Assembly (NCBI GenBank): GCA_946479905.1
Contig: CAMLIA010000007.1
Span: 1-53,673, forward strand
Reading direction: 5' to 3'
DNA from: an uncultured Frankiales bacterium
GTDB taxonomy: Bacteria; Actinomycetota; Actinomycetes; Mycobacteriales; SCTD01
DNA: 53,673 nt
How positions within the stretch are numbered: the stretch's first letter is position 1; every line of letters begins with the position of its first letter. Made by a program: the position numbers and the translations under genes. This document shows positions 30,679 to 39,500 of this stretch, piece after piece. The notes beneath the pieces are model-generated. The model saw nothing but the letters and a program-made list of their open reading frames with translations. It did no database searches and was not told the DNA's origin.

Positions 30679-31356
30679 GTGAGCGTGATCGACAACAGCG
30701 AGCTCATCGCTGCGCTCCGCGCCGTGCCCGGGGTCAGCGACGCGGACGTCACCCCCGACCCGGAGGGCGGCCTCGGCACCCTGCGCCTCGACCTCGAGGC
30801 CGGGGTCGACGAGGCCGCGGTGGCCAGCTCCGTCGGACGCGTGCTGCGCGAGCAGTTCGGCCTGGGGGTGGACGCCGACCGGGTGCAGGTCGTCGAGGAC
30901 GCGGTCGTGGACCACGACCCGCTGCCCTCGTCGTCGTTGGCCTCCGTGCCGGAGCAGCGCTCGGCTGCCCGGCCCGCCATCGCGAGGATGCACCTCGTGA
31001 GCTCCGGCCTGGACGTCACGGCGTCCGTCACGCTCTCGTCGGGGGAGGCCCAGGCGACCGGTGAGGCGCGTGGGGCCGCGTCGCAGACCGGGGTGCACCG
31101 CGCCGTCGCGACCGCCACGCTGCGGGCGGTGGAGGAGCTCGTCGGCGGTCAGGTCCGTTTCGAGCTCGACCACCTCGAGGTCACCCCCATGGGCACCGAG
31201 CGCACCGTGGTCGTCGCGCTCACCCTGCTGACCGGTCGCGGCGCGGAGCGTCTGACCGGCGCCGCCGGTGTCCGGGAGGACGTCCGGCAGGCCGTCATCC
31301 GCGCGACCCTCGACGCCCTCAACCGGCGGCTGGAGATGCTGCTCACCGAGGCGTGA
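30679..31356 (+). CDS. Uncharacterised protein with an internal duplication (possible dsRBD/LeuA-C-like repeats)
   Basis: 225 residues from GTG 30679, with GGAG seven bases before. After an N-terminal part (VIDNSELIAALRAVPGVSDADVTPD, strand-helix pattern around 30-75), residues about 110-155 and 172-218 look like two copies of one unit: strand, turn, strand with a Gly-rich end (SGEAQATGEARG and GRGAERLTGAAG), then a helix (VHRAVATATLRAVEEL and VRQAVIRATLDALNRRL). This beta-beta-alpha pattern resembles the regulatory domain of 2-isopropylmalate synthase. I do not recognise the family. Position between ku and the coiled-coil gene could mean a repair link, but nothing in the sequence proves it. 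Confidence 0.65.
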   Translation: MSVIDNSELIAALRAVPGVSDADVTPDPEGGLGTLRLDLEAGVDEAAVASSVGRVLREQFGLGVDADRVQVVEDAVVDHDPLPSSSLASVPEQRSAARPAIARMHLVSSGLDVTASVTLSSGEAQATGEARGAASQTGVHRAVATATLRAVEELVGGQVRFELDHLEVTPMGTERTVVVALTLLTGRGAERLTGAAGVREDVRQAVIRATLDALNRRLEMLLTEA

Positions 31357-31482
31357 GCTCGCGCTGACCCACCCCGCCGGGAGCCCGACGCGCAGCGCGC
31401 CGCAGCCTCCTGGTCTGCACGTCCGCAGGCTTTCGGTGCGAAACTCGCCGCGACACGCCTGCGAGAGTGAGGAACAGCCACG

Positions 31483-33561
31483 GTGACTGAGACGCCGGCG
31501 GGGCCACCCGGACCACAGATGTCGGACCGGATGCAGGCCCTGCTCTCCGCCGCTGCCGAGGAGACGGTGCGGGAGCAGCGTGCCGTCTCGACCGTCCTCG
31601 CCGAGCTGCGGTCGCAGGTCGCCGCCCTCGGCGAGGGGGTGCGGGCCGCCGCTTCCGACGCGACCGTCGAACGGCTCGGCGGTGTCGTGAGCACCGTCGT
31701 CGCCGACCTGCGGACCTCCACGTCCCTGCTGGGGCAGCGGATCGAGGCGCTGTCGAAGCGCATCGACGCCGTCGCCACGGAGACCGCGGCGCCGACGGAG
31801 CAGGCGGCCGTGCGGCTCGCGGCTCTCTCCGCCGAGGTCGCGGCGCAGGGCGAGCTCGTCGAGCGGATGACCGCGTCGCTCGACCAGCTGGCGGGATTCC
31901 CGGGCGCGCTGGCGTCGCTGCAGAAGGACGTCGCCGGGCTGCACGACCGGCTGCAGCCGCTCGCGGAGGTGCGCTCCGGCATCAGCGACCTCGGCGCCCG
32001 GACCGCGAACTCCCTGGAGCAGCTCCGGCCGCAGCTCGACGCCCTGCAGGCCAAGCTGGACACGATCGGGAACGTGCCCGACACCGAGCGGCTGCGCGAC
32101 GTGGTCGTCGACGCCCTCGGGCACCGGCTCGACACGCTGGAGCAGGCGGCCGAGCGGCCGGTCGTCGGGCCGGAGGCGCTCAAGGCGCACTTCGGCGACC
32201 TGCGGGCCGCCCTCGACAGCCAGGCGGGTGACCGGTTCGACGAGGTCCAGGCGGCTCTGGGCGCCCTCGAGAACCGGCTGGGCCAGGTGGGTGAGCGCGT
32301 CGCCGACGTCGGGGACGCAGCAGGAGGGGTGCCCGCGCTCGCCGCCGAGGTGGCTCGGCTGCACAGCCGGCTCGACGACCTCGCGGGGCTGCGGGCGCAG
32401 CTGACCAAGCTGGACCAGAGCGTCGCGGCCCTGCAGGACGACACCACGAGCACCGCGCTGAGCGCCGGGCTCACCGCGGTCCGCGACGACCTCCACCGCC
32501 TCGAGGAGCACCTCGAGGCCTCCGCACCTGCGCCGACCGACGAGATCGCCGGCCTCGTCAGCCAGCGGGTCGCCGACCGGCTCGTGGAGACACTCGCCCC
32601 ACGCATCGCCGACGTGGTCCTCACCCGCGTCTCCGCGGCGCTCGTCGCCCAGCTCGGGGAGGCGCTGTCGCCCCGCGTGAAGGCCGACACCGAGGAGATC
32701 GTGCGCACCGCCACGGCTGACAGCGAGCGTCGGGTGCTCGCCCACGTCGACGAGGCGGTGCTGGCGCTCGCCGAGGCGCTGCTGCGCCGGCGGCGCGGCA
32801 CCCGGACCACCGAAGCCGCGCTCTCGGACCTCGGCGGTGCCCTCGTCGAGCAGCCCCCGGCCCAGCCGGAGACCGCGGCCGCCCCACCGCAGCAGCCGCA
32901 GCCGGAGGAGCCGGTGGAGGCCGTGCTCGACCGGATCAACGCGCCCGCTGCGGAAGCGCCCGCCGAGGAGCCTGCCGCCGAGCCCGCCGAGCCCACCGAG
33001 CCCACCGGGCCCACCGAGCCCACCGGGCCCGCCGAGGAACCCGCCCAGCAGCCCACGGAGGAGCCCGCCGAGCCGGCAGCGGCCGCTGTCGCCGCGTCGG
33101 CGCGCCCGGCGGTCACGTCCAGCCTGGCGCCGCCCGCCCCGTCGGCGCCGCCCGCTCCCGGGAAGCCGGCATCCGAGGCCGCGCAGACCCCGCCCGCGGC
33201 CGAGAAGGCCCCCGAGAAGCCGGCGCCCAAGAAGGTCGCGAAGGCTCCCGTCAAGGCCCCGGCCAAGGCTTCGGTGAAGAAGGCAGCCGCGCCCGTGAAG
33301 CGGGCCACGACCCGCCCTCCGGCCCGGCCTCCTGCGAAGCCGATCCTCGAGCGCACCCCCGACCTGCCCGACGACGACCGGGAGCCGGTGCGCACCGACC
33401 AGCAGCAGCGGCCCCGGCCCCTTCCGCCGGCGGCACCGCAGCCGGCCGCGCACCCGACCCCGCCGGCCGCCCCCGCGCCTCCGCAGCCGGCTCCGCAGCC
33501 CCAGCAAGGCCCTCCGGAGCCGGCCCCCAAGCGCAAGCCCTGGTGGCGCCCCGGCGGCTGA
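31483..33561 (+). CDS. Large coiled-coil protein with histone H1-like and proline-rich tail
   Basis: 692 residues from GTG 31483. Residues about 15-440 are heptad-rich helix (MQALLSAAAEETVREQRAVST, LRSQVAALGEGVRAAASD, many L/V/A at a and d positions), like a long dimeric rod or apolipoprotein-type bundle. From 460 the sequence is low complexity: Pro/Glu/Thr repeats encoded by a 9-base DNA repeat, then a Lys/Ala/Pro block (APVKAPAKASVKKAAAPVKRA) like histone H1 or HupB tails, then Pro/Gln-rich sequence ending PKRKPWWRPGG. There is no signal peptide or membrane segment. DNA binding by the basic tail is inferred. Possible roles: nucleoid organisation, end bridging, or polar scaffolding. I know no named family. 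Confidence 0.75.
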   Translation: MTETPAGPPGPQMSDRMQALLSAAAEETVREQRAVSTVLAELRSQVAALGEGVRAAASDATVERLGGVVSTVVADLRTSTSLLGQRIEALSKRIDAVATETAAPTEQAAVRLAALSAEVAAQGELVERMTASLDQLAGFPGALASLQKDVAGLHDRLQPLAEVRSGISDLGARTANSLEQLRPQLDALQAKLDTIGNVPDTERLRDVVVDALGHRLDTLEQAAERPVVGPEALKAHFGDLRAALDSQAGDRFDEVQAALGALENRLGQVGERVADVGDAAGGVPALAAEVARLHSRLDDLAGLRAQLTKLDQSVAALQDDTTSTALSAGLTAVRDDLHRLEEHLEASAPAPTDEIAGLVSQRVADRLVETLAPRIADVVLTRVSAALVAQLGEALSPRVKADTEEIVRTATADSERRVLAHVDEAVLALAEALLRRRRGTRTTEAALSDLGGALVEQPPAQPETAAAPPQQPQPEEPVEAVLDRINAPAAEAPAEEPAAEPAEPTEPTGPTEPTGPAEEPAQQPTEEPAEPAAAAVAASARPAVTSSLAPPAPSAPPAPGKPASEAAQTPPAAEKAPEKPAPKKVAKAPVKAPAKASVKKAAAPVKRATTRPPARPPAKPILERTPDLPDDDREPVRTDQQQRPRPLPPAAPQPAAHPTPPAAPAPPQPAPQPQQGPPEPAPKRKPWWRPGG
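32983..33036 (+). repeat. 9-base tandem repeat inside the coiled-coil gene (6 units)
   Basis: Six head-to-tail copies of cccRccgRg run without interruption: two are cccgccgag (the ends), and the inner four alternate cccaccgag and cccaccggg. They encode the Pro/Thr/Ala-Glu/Gly triplets (PAEPTEPTGPTEPTGPAE). In-frame repeats like this can change length by slippage without breaking the gene. Confidence 0.85.
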
Positions 33562-33580
33562 GGCACCAGCCTCCGCCCAG

Positions 33581-33672
33581 GAACCGGTTCGTCCCAGCCA
33601 ACCGGTTGCACCTGGACGGCTCCGCGCGCTTCTGGTTGCACGCTCCGCACCCCGTTTCCGGGTCGAACCGGT
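33581..33672. repeat. ACCGGTT palindromes in the intergenic space
   Basis: GAACCGGTTC (33581-33590) and CAACCGGTTG (33599-33608) are perfect 10-base palindromes with centres 18 bases apart; GAACCGGT (33665-33672) is a further partial copy. GGTTGCAC also occurs twice, at 33604-33611 and 33634-33641, exactly 30 bases apart. The region does not appear to code. It could be a protein-binding array. Confidence 0.45.
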
Positions 33673-33694
33673 CTGCAGCGCGTGCCGCGCGCGA

Positions 33695-33729
33695 AGAGGC
33701 CCCGCACCCTGATCGGGTGCGGGGCCTCT
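33695..33729. terminator. Strong bidirectional hairpin terminator
   Basis: AGAGGCCCCGCACCC (33695-33709) and GGGTGCGGGGCCTCT (33715-33729) form a perfect 15-base stem with the 5-base loop TGATC. It lies between the ends of the convergent coiled-coil and CsbD genes, 134 bases after the first and 28 bases after the second. There is no T-run, common in GC-rich actinobacteria. Confidence 0.8.
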
Positions 33730-33757
33730 CGTCGTACAGCTCGTCGTGCAGCGGGGA

Positions 33758-33928
33758 CTACTTCGCGACGTCCTTGAGCTTGTCGCCGACGCCCTTGAGC
33801 TGGCCCATCTTCTCGTCCTTGAGGCCCTCGGCCTGCGTCTCGCGGTCGCCGGTGGCTCCGCCGATCGCCTGCTTGGCCTTGCCCTCGAGCTCCTCGGTGG
33901 CGTGCTTGAGCTTGTCTGTGACGCTCAT
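33758..33928 (-). CDS. CsbD family stress protein
   Basis: 56 residues: MSVTDKLKHATEELEGKAKQ, then AIGGATGDRETQAEGLKDEKMGQLKGVGDKLKDVAK. This is the complete CsbD-like pattern (small, charged, helical), induced by general stress in Bacillus and relatives. GAGGAGG lies a few bases before ATG 33928, so longer upstream readings are wrong. Biochemical function is unknown. The upstream DNA has a possible stress-sigma promoter. Confidence 0.93.
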   Translation of the reverse strand: MSVTDKLKHATEELEGKAKQAIGGATGDRETQAEGLKDEKMGQLKGVGDKLKDVAK

Positions 33929-33954
33929 CGTTCCTCCTCGCATCGGGTGCACCT

Positions 33955-33981
33955 TCACCCTGCCCACTGCGGCCGCGAACC
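33955..33981 (-). promoter_or_regulatory. Possible SigB-type promoter of the CsbD gene
   Basis: On the minus strand GGTTCG (33976-33981) and GGGTGA (33955-33960) are 15 bases apart, close to the GTTT/GGGTAT pattern of actinobacterial SigB-like factors. The latter box lies 26 bases before the ATG. CsbD is a known stress-regulon protein in Bacillus, which makes this plausible. Confidence 0.35.
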
Positions 33982-34062
33982 AACGTGGCGGACGTCACGT
34001 GAGGGAATCCTGGCGGCTCTGCAACGCTTGGACTCGATACGCGTCGTACGAAGGAGCTAGTC

Positions 34063-35256
34063 GTGCCCTCCCTGCCACCCCTGGTGGAGCCTGCCGCTGA
34101 GCTGACCCGCGAAGAGGTCATGCGCTACAGCCGCCACCTGATCATCCCGGACGTCACCACCCAGGGGCAGAAGCGGCTCAAGAACGCCAAGGTGCTCGCG
34201 GTCGGCGCCGGCGGTCTCGGCAGCCCCACGCTGATGTACCTGGCCGCCGCCGGAGTGGGCACGCTCGGCATCGTGGAGTTCGACACCGTCGACGAGAGCA
34301 ACCTGCAGCGCCAGATCATCCACGGGCAGAGCGACGTCGGCCGGAGCAAGGCGGAGAGCGCGCGCGACTCGGTCCGTGAGATCAACCCGCTCATCGACGT
34401 CGTCATCCACGAGACGCGCCTCGACAACGACAACGTCATGGAGATCTTCAGCCAGTACGACCTGATCGTCGACGGCACCGACAACTTCGCGACGCGGTAC
34501 ATGGTCAACGACGCCGCGTTCTTCCTGAAGAAGCCCTACGTGTGGGGCTCGATCTACCGCTTCGACGGGCAGGCGTCGGTGTTCTGGCCGACGGTCGAGG
34601 GCGTCGAGGCGCCCTGCTACCGGTGCCTCTACCCGGAGCCGCCGCCGCCGGGCATGGTCCCGAGCTGCGCCGAGGGCGGTGTGCTCGGCGTCCTCTGCGC
34701 CAGCATCGGCGCCATCCAGACGACCGAGGCCATCAAGCTGCTCACCGGCATCGGTGACCCCCTGGTCGGCTCGCTCATGGTCTACGACGCGCTGGAGATG
34801 AGCTACCGCAAGATCAAGGTCCGCAAGGACCCGGAGTGCCCGCTGTGCGGCAAGGAGCCGACGATCACGGGCCTCATCGACTACGAGACGTTCTGCGGCG
34901 TCCTCTCCGAGGAGGCCATGGAGGCCGCGGTCGGGTCGACGATCCTCGCGACCGAGCTCAAGGAGCGCATCGACGCCGGCAAGGACATCTTCCTCGTCGA
35001 CTGCCGCGAGCCGGCCGAGTGGGAGATCGTGTCGATCCCGGGCGCGACGCTCATCCCCAAGGGCGAGTTCCTCAACGGCAACGCCCTCGGCGACCTGCCG
35101 CAGGACAAGGAGATCGTCGTCTACTGCAAGACGGGCATCCGGTCCGCGGAGGTCCTCGCTGCGCTGAAGAACGCGGGCATGACCAACAGCGTGCACGTGC
35201 AGGGCGGCGTCATCGCCTGGGCCAACCAGGTGGACCCGAGCCTGCCGACGTACTGA
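34063..35256 (+). CDS. moeZ: Adenylyltransferase/sulfurtransferase MoeZ (ThiF/MoeB plus rhodanese)
   Basis: 397 residues. Residues 20-265 are the E1-like domain: nucleotide loop GAGGLGS 48-54, DGTDNFATR, zinc cysteines C185/C188 and C259/C262, and C202 in SCAEGGV. Residues 290-397 are a rhodanese domain with active C355 in YCKTGIRS. MoeZ adenylates and thiocarboxylates the C-termini of ThiS/MoaD/CysO-like carrier proteins for molybdopterin, thiamine and cysteine synthesis. GTG 34063 with AAGGAG nine bases upstream. No carrier protein gene is beside it. Cytosolic. Confidence 0.95.
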   Translation: MPSLPPLVEPAAELTREEVMRYSRHLIIPDVTTQGQKRLKNAKVLAVGAGGLGSPTLMYLAAAGVGTLGIVEFDTVDESNLQRQIIHGQSDVGRSKAESARDSVREINPLIDVVIHETRLDNDNVMEIFSQYDLIVDGTDNFATRYMVNDAAFFLKKPYVWGSIYRFDGQASVFWPTVEGVEAPCYRCLYPEPPPPGMVPSCAEGGVLGVLCASIGAIQTTEAIKLLTGIGDPLVGSLMVYDALEMSYRKIKVRKDPECPLCGKEPTITGLIDYETFCGVLSEEAMEAAVGSTILATELKERIDAGKDIFLVDCREPAEWEIVSIPGATLIPKGEFLNGNALGDLPQDKEIVVYCKTGIRSAEVLAALKNAGMTNSVHVQGGVIAWANQVDPSLPTY

Positions 35257-35336
35257 CGCCCACCCGCAACGCATAGCGCGCTCCCTCGTTGGGAACAATG
35301 CAGGACAATCCCCCCGACGAGAGAGATCACCTCGAC

Positions 35337-36146
35337 ATGCGTCTTCGCCTCGCTCTCGCCCCGGTCGTCGCCGGTGCCCTGGCCATCGCCTTCGCCACGT
35401 CCGCCCCGGCCTCGACCCCCCGCTGGGCACCCGCGGCCACGGCGTCCGTGCACCCCGGCGTGCAGACCTTCACCGACGGCGCCCAGTGCACTGCGAACTT
35501 CGTCTACACCGACGGGACGACGACCTACCTCGGCCAGGCCGCGCACTGCTCCGGCACGGGCGCGGCCACCGACACCAACGGCTGCACGTCGCAGTCACTG
35601 CCGCTCGGCACGCCGGTGACCTTCGCCGGCTTCACCGGCACGATGGTCTACAACTCCTGGATCGCCATGCAGCGCGCGCACGAGACCGACGCGGACACGT
35701 GCGCCTACAACGACCTCGCGCTCATCGCGCTGCCCGCCGCAGCGGCGGCGGCAACCAACCCGAGCGTCCCGACGTTCGGTGGCCCGACCGGGCTCGCCGG
35801 TCCGCCGCCCGCGGGCGACCAGGTCTACAGCTACGGCAACTCGGAGCTGCGGCTGGGTGCCTCCCCGCTCAGCCCGAAGTACGGCCTGACGCTCGGCGCC
35901 TCGTCGGGCGACTGGACCAGTGACGTCTACACCGTGACGCCCGGCATCCCGGGCGACTCCGGCTCCGGCTTCCTGGACGCGAACGGGCGGGCGTGGGGCG
36001 TGCTGTCGACCGTGGCGATCGCGCCGCTGCCCGCCAGCAACGGCGTGGGCAGCCTGGCCAAGGAGATCGCGTACGCCCAGGCGCACGGCGTCCCGGGGCT
36101 CGCCCTGGTGCCCGGCACCGAGCCGTTCAGCACCGGCCTGCTCTAG
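35337..36146 (+). CDS. Secreted trypsin-like serine protease
   Basis: 269 residues. Signal peptide about 1-26 (RLRLALAPVVAGALAIAFATSAPA). The mature part has GQAAHCSG with catalytic H70, YNDLALIAL with D126 and GIPGDSGSGF with S208: a complete chymotrypsin-fold triad. Cysteine pairs around H70 suggest disulphides. Typical of actinobacterial extracellular alpha-lytic/trypsin-like proteases but shorter, without an obvious pro-region. ATG 35337 is chosen because it begins the signal peptide and follows GAGAGA; the frame upstream (35289) does not look like a leader. Confidence 0.88.
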   Translation: MRLRLALAPVVAGALAIAFATSAPASTPRWAPAATASVHPGVQTFTDGAQCTANFVYTDGTTTYLGQAAHCSGTGAATDTNGCTSQSLPLGTPVTFAGFTGTMVYNSWIAMQRAHETDADTCAYNDLALIALPAAAAAATNPSVPTFGGPTGLAGPPPAGDQVYSYGNSELRLGASPLSPKYGLTLGASSGDWTSDVYTVTPGIPGDSGSGFLDANGRAWGVLSTVAIAPLPASNGVGSLAKEIAYAQAHGVPGLALVPGTEPFSTGLL

Positions 36147-36149
36147 CCT
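36144..36149 (+). promoter_or_regulatory. -10 box TAGCCT overlapping a stop codon
   Basis: TAGCCT begins with the TAG stop of the protease gene and lies seven bases before the GTG of the alkyltransferase-like gene, fitting a leaderless transcript. Confidence 0.5.
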
Positions 36150-36156
36150 CCACCGG

Positions 36157-36510
36157 GTGGCCCGCAGCCCCTCGTCCTCGGCAGGTCTCTCGGTCCGGCC
36201 CGGCGGCGAGGTGGGGCCCACCCGCTACGCCCTCACGGTCCTCGACCTGGTTGCGCGGATCCCGCGCGGCAAGGTCATGACCTACGGGGACGTGGCCGAG
36301 TACCTCGGCTCCGGCTCGGCCCGCACGGTCGGGATGGTGATGGCCAAGCACGGGCACGAGGTGCCCTGGCAGCGGGTGGTCCAGGCCAGCGGCCGTCCGG
36401 CGGAGCCGCTCGTGGCGAAGGCCCTGGAGATCCTGCGCGCCGAGGGCTGCCCGGTGCGGGGGGAGAAGGTGGTGCTGAGCGAGTGCCGCTGGGACGGCGC
36501 GACTGTCTGA
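36157..36510 (+). CDS. Alkyltransferase-like protein (MGMT fold, no active cysteine)
   Basis: 117 residues. The MGMT DNA-binding domain is clear: YALTVLDLVARIPRGKVMTYGDVAEYLGSGSARTVGMVMAKHG, then VPWQRVVQASGR. In methyltransferases the motif is PCHR; here it is PWQR, so the acceptor Cys is replaced by Trp. This is the ATL class, which binds O6-alkylguanine and passes it to nucleotide excision repair. It stands directly before adnA and near other repair genes. Confidence 0.92.
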   Translation: MARSPSSSAGLSVRPGGEVGPTRYALTVLDLVARIPRGKVMTYGDVAEYLGSGSARTVGMVMAKHGHEVPWQRVVQASGRPAEPLVAKALEILRAEGCPVRGEKVVLSECRWDGATV

Positions 36511-36533
36511 CCGGCAGGGTTGAATGACCGGCG

Positions 36534-39500
36534 ATGTACCGCCTCGACCGCTCCCGCCCACCTGGTGCGGGACCGCTCACGCCGGACGCCGCGCAGCAGG
36601 CCGTGCTCGACCACCCGGGCGGCCCGCTGCTCGTGCTCGCCGGCCCCGGCACCGGCAAGACGACGACGCTCGTCGAGGCCGTGGCCCGCCGTGTCGAGGC
36701 CCAGGGACTGCGCGCCGACGAGGTGCTCGTCCTCACGTTCAGCCGCAAGGCCGCGAGCGAGCTGCGGGAGCGGATCACCGCCCGCCTCGGGACCCCCACC
36801 TCCGGTCCGTCGGCCTGGACGTTCCACGCCTTCTGCTACGCCCTCGTCCGGGAGCACCAGCCCACGGGGCTGTGGAACGACCCGCTGCGGCTGCTCTCCG
36901 GGCCCGAGCAGGACGTCGTGCTCCGCGACCTGCTGCGCGGCTCGATCGAGCTGGGCCGGCAGTGGCCCACCGAGCTGCGCGAGGCGCTGACGACCCGCGG
37001 CCTGGCCGAGGAGGTCCGGGCCCTGCTGAGCAGGGCGCGCGAGGTGGGGCTCGACCCGGCCGCGCTGGGCGCGATCGCGGTGCGCGAGGGCCGCGCCGAC
37101 TGGGCCGCGATGGCCGCCTTCTTCGGCGAGTACCTCGACGTCCTCGACGCCCAGGGAGCCGTCGACTACGCCGAGCTGGTGCACCGGGCAGTGCTGCTCG
37201 CGGAGCAGCCGGCGGTCGCCGAGGAGCTGCGCGGCCGCTACCGCGCGGTCTACGTCGACGAGTACCAGGACACCGATCCCGCGCAGGAGCGACTGCTGCA
37301 GGCGATCGCGGGGCAGGGCCGCGATCTCGTCGTGGTCGGCGACCCCGACCAGGCGATCTACGCGTTCCGCGGCGCGGAGGTCAGCGGCCTGCTGGAGTTC
37401 CCCGGCCGGTTCCGCACGCGGGACGGCGCGCCGGCACCGGTGCTCGCGCTCCGCACCTGCCGCCGCGCGGGCGCCGAGCTGCTCCAGGTCTCGCGGCGGG
37501 TCGCAGAGCGCATCCCGCTCGTCCCCAGCCTGCGCGAGCTGCGCGACCTGGAACCGGGATCGCGGGTCACCGGCAGCGTCGAGGTGCACACCCACCCCTC
37601 GGTCGGCGCGGAGGCCGACGCGGTCGCCGACCTGCTGCGCCGCGAGCACCTGGAGCGCGGCACGCCGTGGTCGAGGATGGCGGTGCTCGTCCGCTCCGGC
37701 GCGCGCTCGGTGCCACTGCTCCGCCGGGTGCTCACGGCCGCCGGGGTCCCGCTCGAGGTGGCCGGTGACGAGGTGCCGCTGGCCCAGGAACCCGCCGTCG
37801 CGCCGCTGCTGCTCGCCCTCCGGGTCGTGTACGACGAGAGGGCCCTCACCACCGAGGGTGCGCGCCAGCTGCTGCTGTCCCCCCTCGGCGGCGCCGACCC
37901 GGGGGCGCTGCGCCGGCTGGGACGTGACCTGAGGGAGCTGGACCGCATCGCCTCGCGTGACTCCGACGCGCCGTCGCGGCTCGCGGCGCCGTCGGCCGAG
38001 CTGATCCGGGAGGCCGTGGCCGACCCGCGGCACCTGATCACCCTCGACCCGGCCGTGTCCCGGCCCGCGGCCAGGCTGGCCGGCCTGCTGGCCGCGGCCC
38101 GGGCGAAGCTGGCCGAGGGACCCGAGGCGGCGCTGTGGGAGCTCTGGCGGGGGAGCTCCTGGCCGGACCGGCTGGAGGCGGCGTCGGCGGCCGGCGGTGC
38201 CGCCGGGCGGGCCGCCGACCGCGACCTCGACGCGGTCGTGTCGCTGTTCGCCACGGTGGGGCGGGCCGCCGAGCGGCGCACCGGCAGCGTCACCGCCATC
38301 CTCGACGAGATCGAGGCCCAGCAGATCCCCGGCGACACCCTCGCCGACACCGGCGTGCGCGGCGACGCGGTCCGGCTGCTCACCGCCCACCGCAGCAAGG
38401 GCCTCGAGTGGGACGTCGTCGTGGTGTGCGGCGTCCAGGAGGGCGTCTGGCCGGACCTGCGACGACGGTCGACGCTGCTGGAGTCGGAGCGCCTCGACGT
38501 CGGCGGGCTGCGCGAGCCCGCCGACCGCGCTCAGCTGCTCGCCGACGAGCGCCGACTGTTCTACGTCGCCTGCACCCGCGCCCGCCGTCGCCTGGTCGTC
38601 ACCGCCGTGGACAGCCCGGAGGACGACGGCGAGCGGCCGTCGCGGCTGCTCGCCGAGACCGGGGTCGCGATCACCCAGCACCTCGACCGGGTCGCCCGGC
38701 CGCTGTCACTGCCCTCCCTCGTCGCGGCGCTGCGGCGCAAGGCGGTCGACCCGGCCTGCAGCCCCGCGATGCGCCGGGCGGCGGCGGCCCGGCTGGCCCG
38801 GCTCGCCTCCGCGACCGACGACGCCGGCCGGCCGCTCGCTGCGGCCGCGCTCCCGGACCGGTGGTGGGGGCTGCTCGACACCACGGCCTCCGAGACGCCG
38901 CTGCTCGGCCCCGACGAGCCCGTCCGGCTGTCCGGCACGTCGCTGGCGGGCCTGGAGGAGTGCCCGCTGCGGTGGTTCCTCGAGCACGAGGTGCACGCCG
39001 AGTCGCCGACCAGCACCGCGATGGGCTTCGGTGGTGTCCTGCACGCGCTGGCGCACGAGGTGGCGAAGGGCCGCAGCCTGCCCGATCTCGACGTGCTGAT
39101 GTCGCGCCTGGACAAGGTCTGGCACCAGCTGGCCTACGACGCGCCCTGGCAGTCGCAGCAGCAGCACGACGAGGCGCGGGAGGCGCTGCGCAGGTTCCTC
39201 GCGTGGCACGCCGCGGATCGCGGCCGGCAGCTCGTCGCCACCGAGATCCCTTTCACCGTCGGCATCCCCGTCGCCGGCACCACCGTGCAGCTCCGCGGGT
39301 TCATGGACCGCGTCGAGACCGACGAGGACGGCCGGGTGCACGTCGTGGACCTCAAGACGGGCAAGACCCTGCCGGGCAAGAAGGACGTCGAGCAGCACGC
39401 GCAGCTCGGCACCTACCAGCTCGCCGTCCGCGCGGGCGCCCTCGACGAGCACGTGCCTGACGCCGTGCCCGGCGGAGCGGAGCTGGTGATGCTGCGGCTC

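Noticed and set aside
32983..33036. Tandem repeat as a CRISPR or non-coding satellite
   Set aside because: The 9-base units are contiguous without spacers and in frame within a gene, so this is a coding low-complexity repeat.
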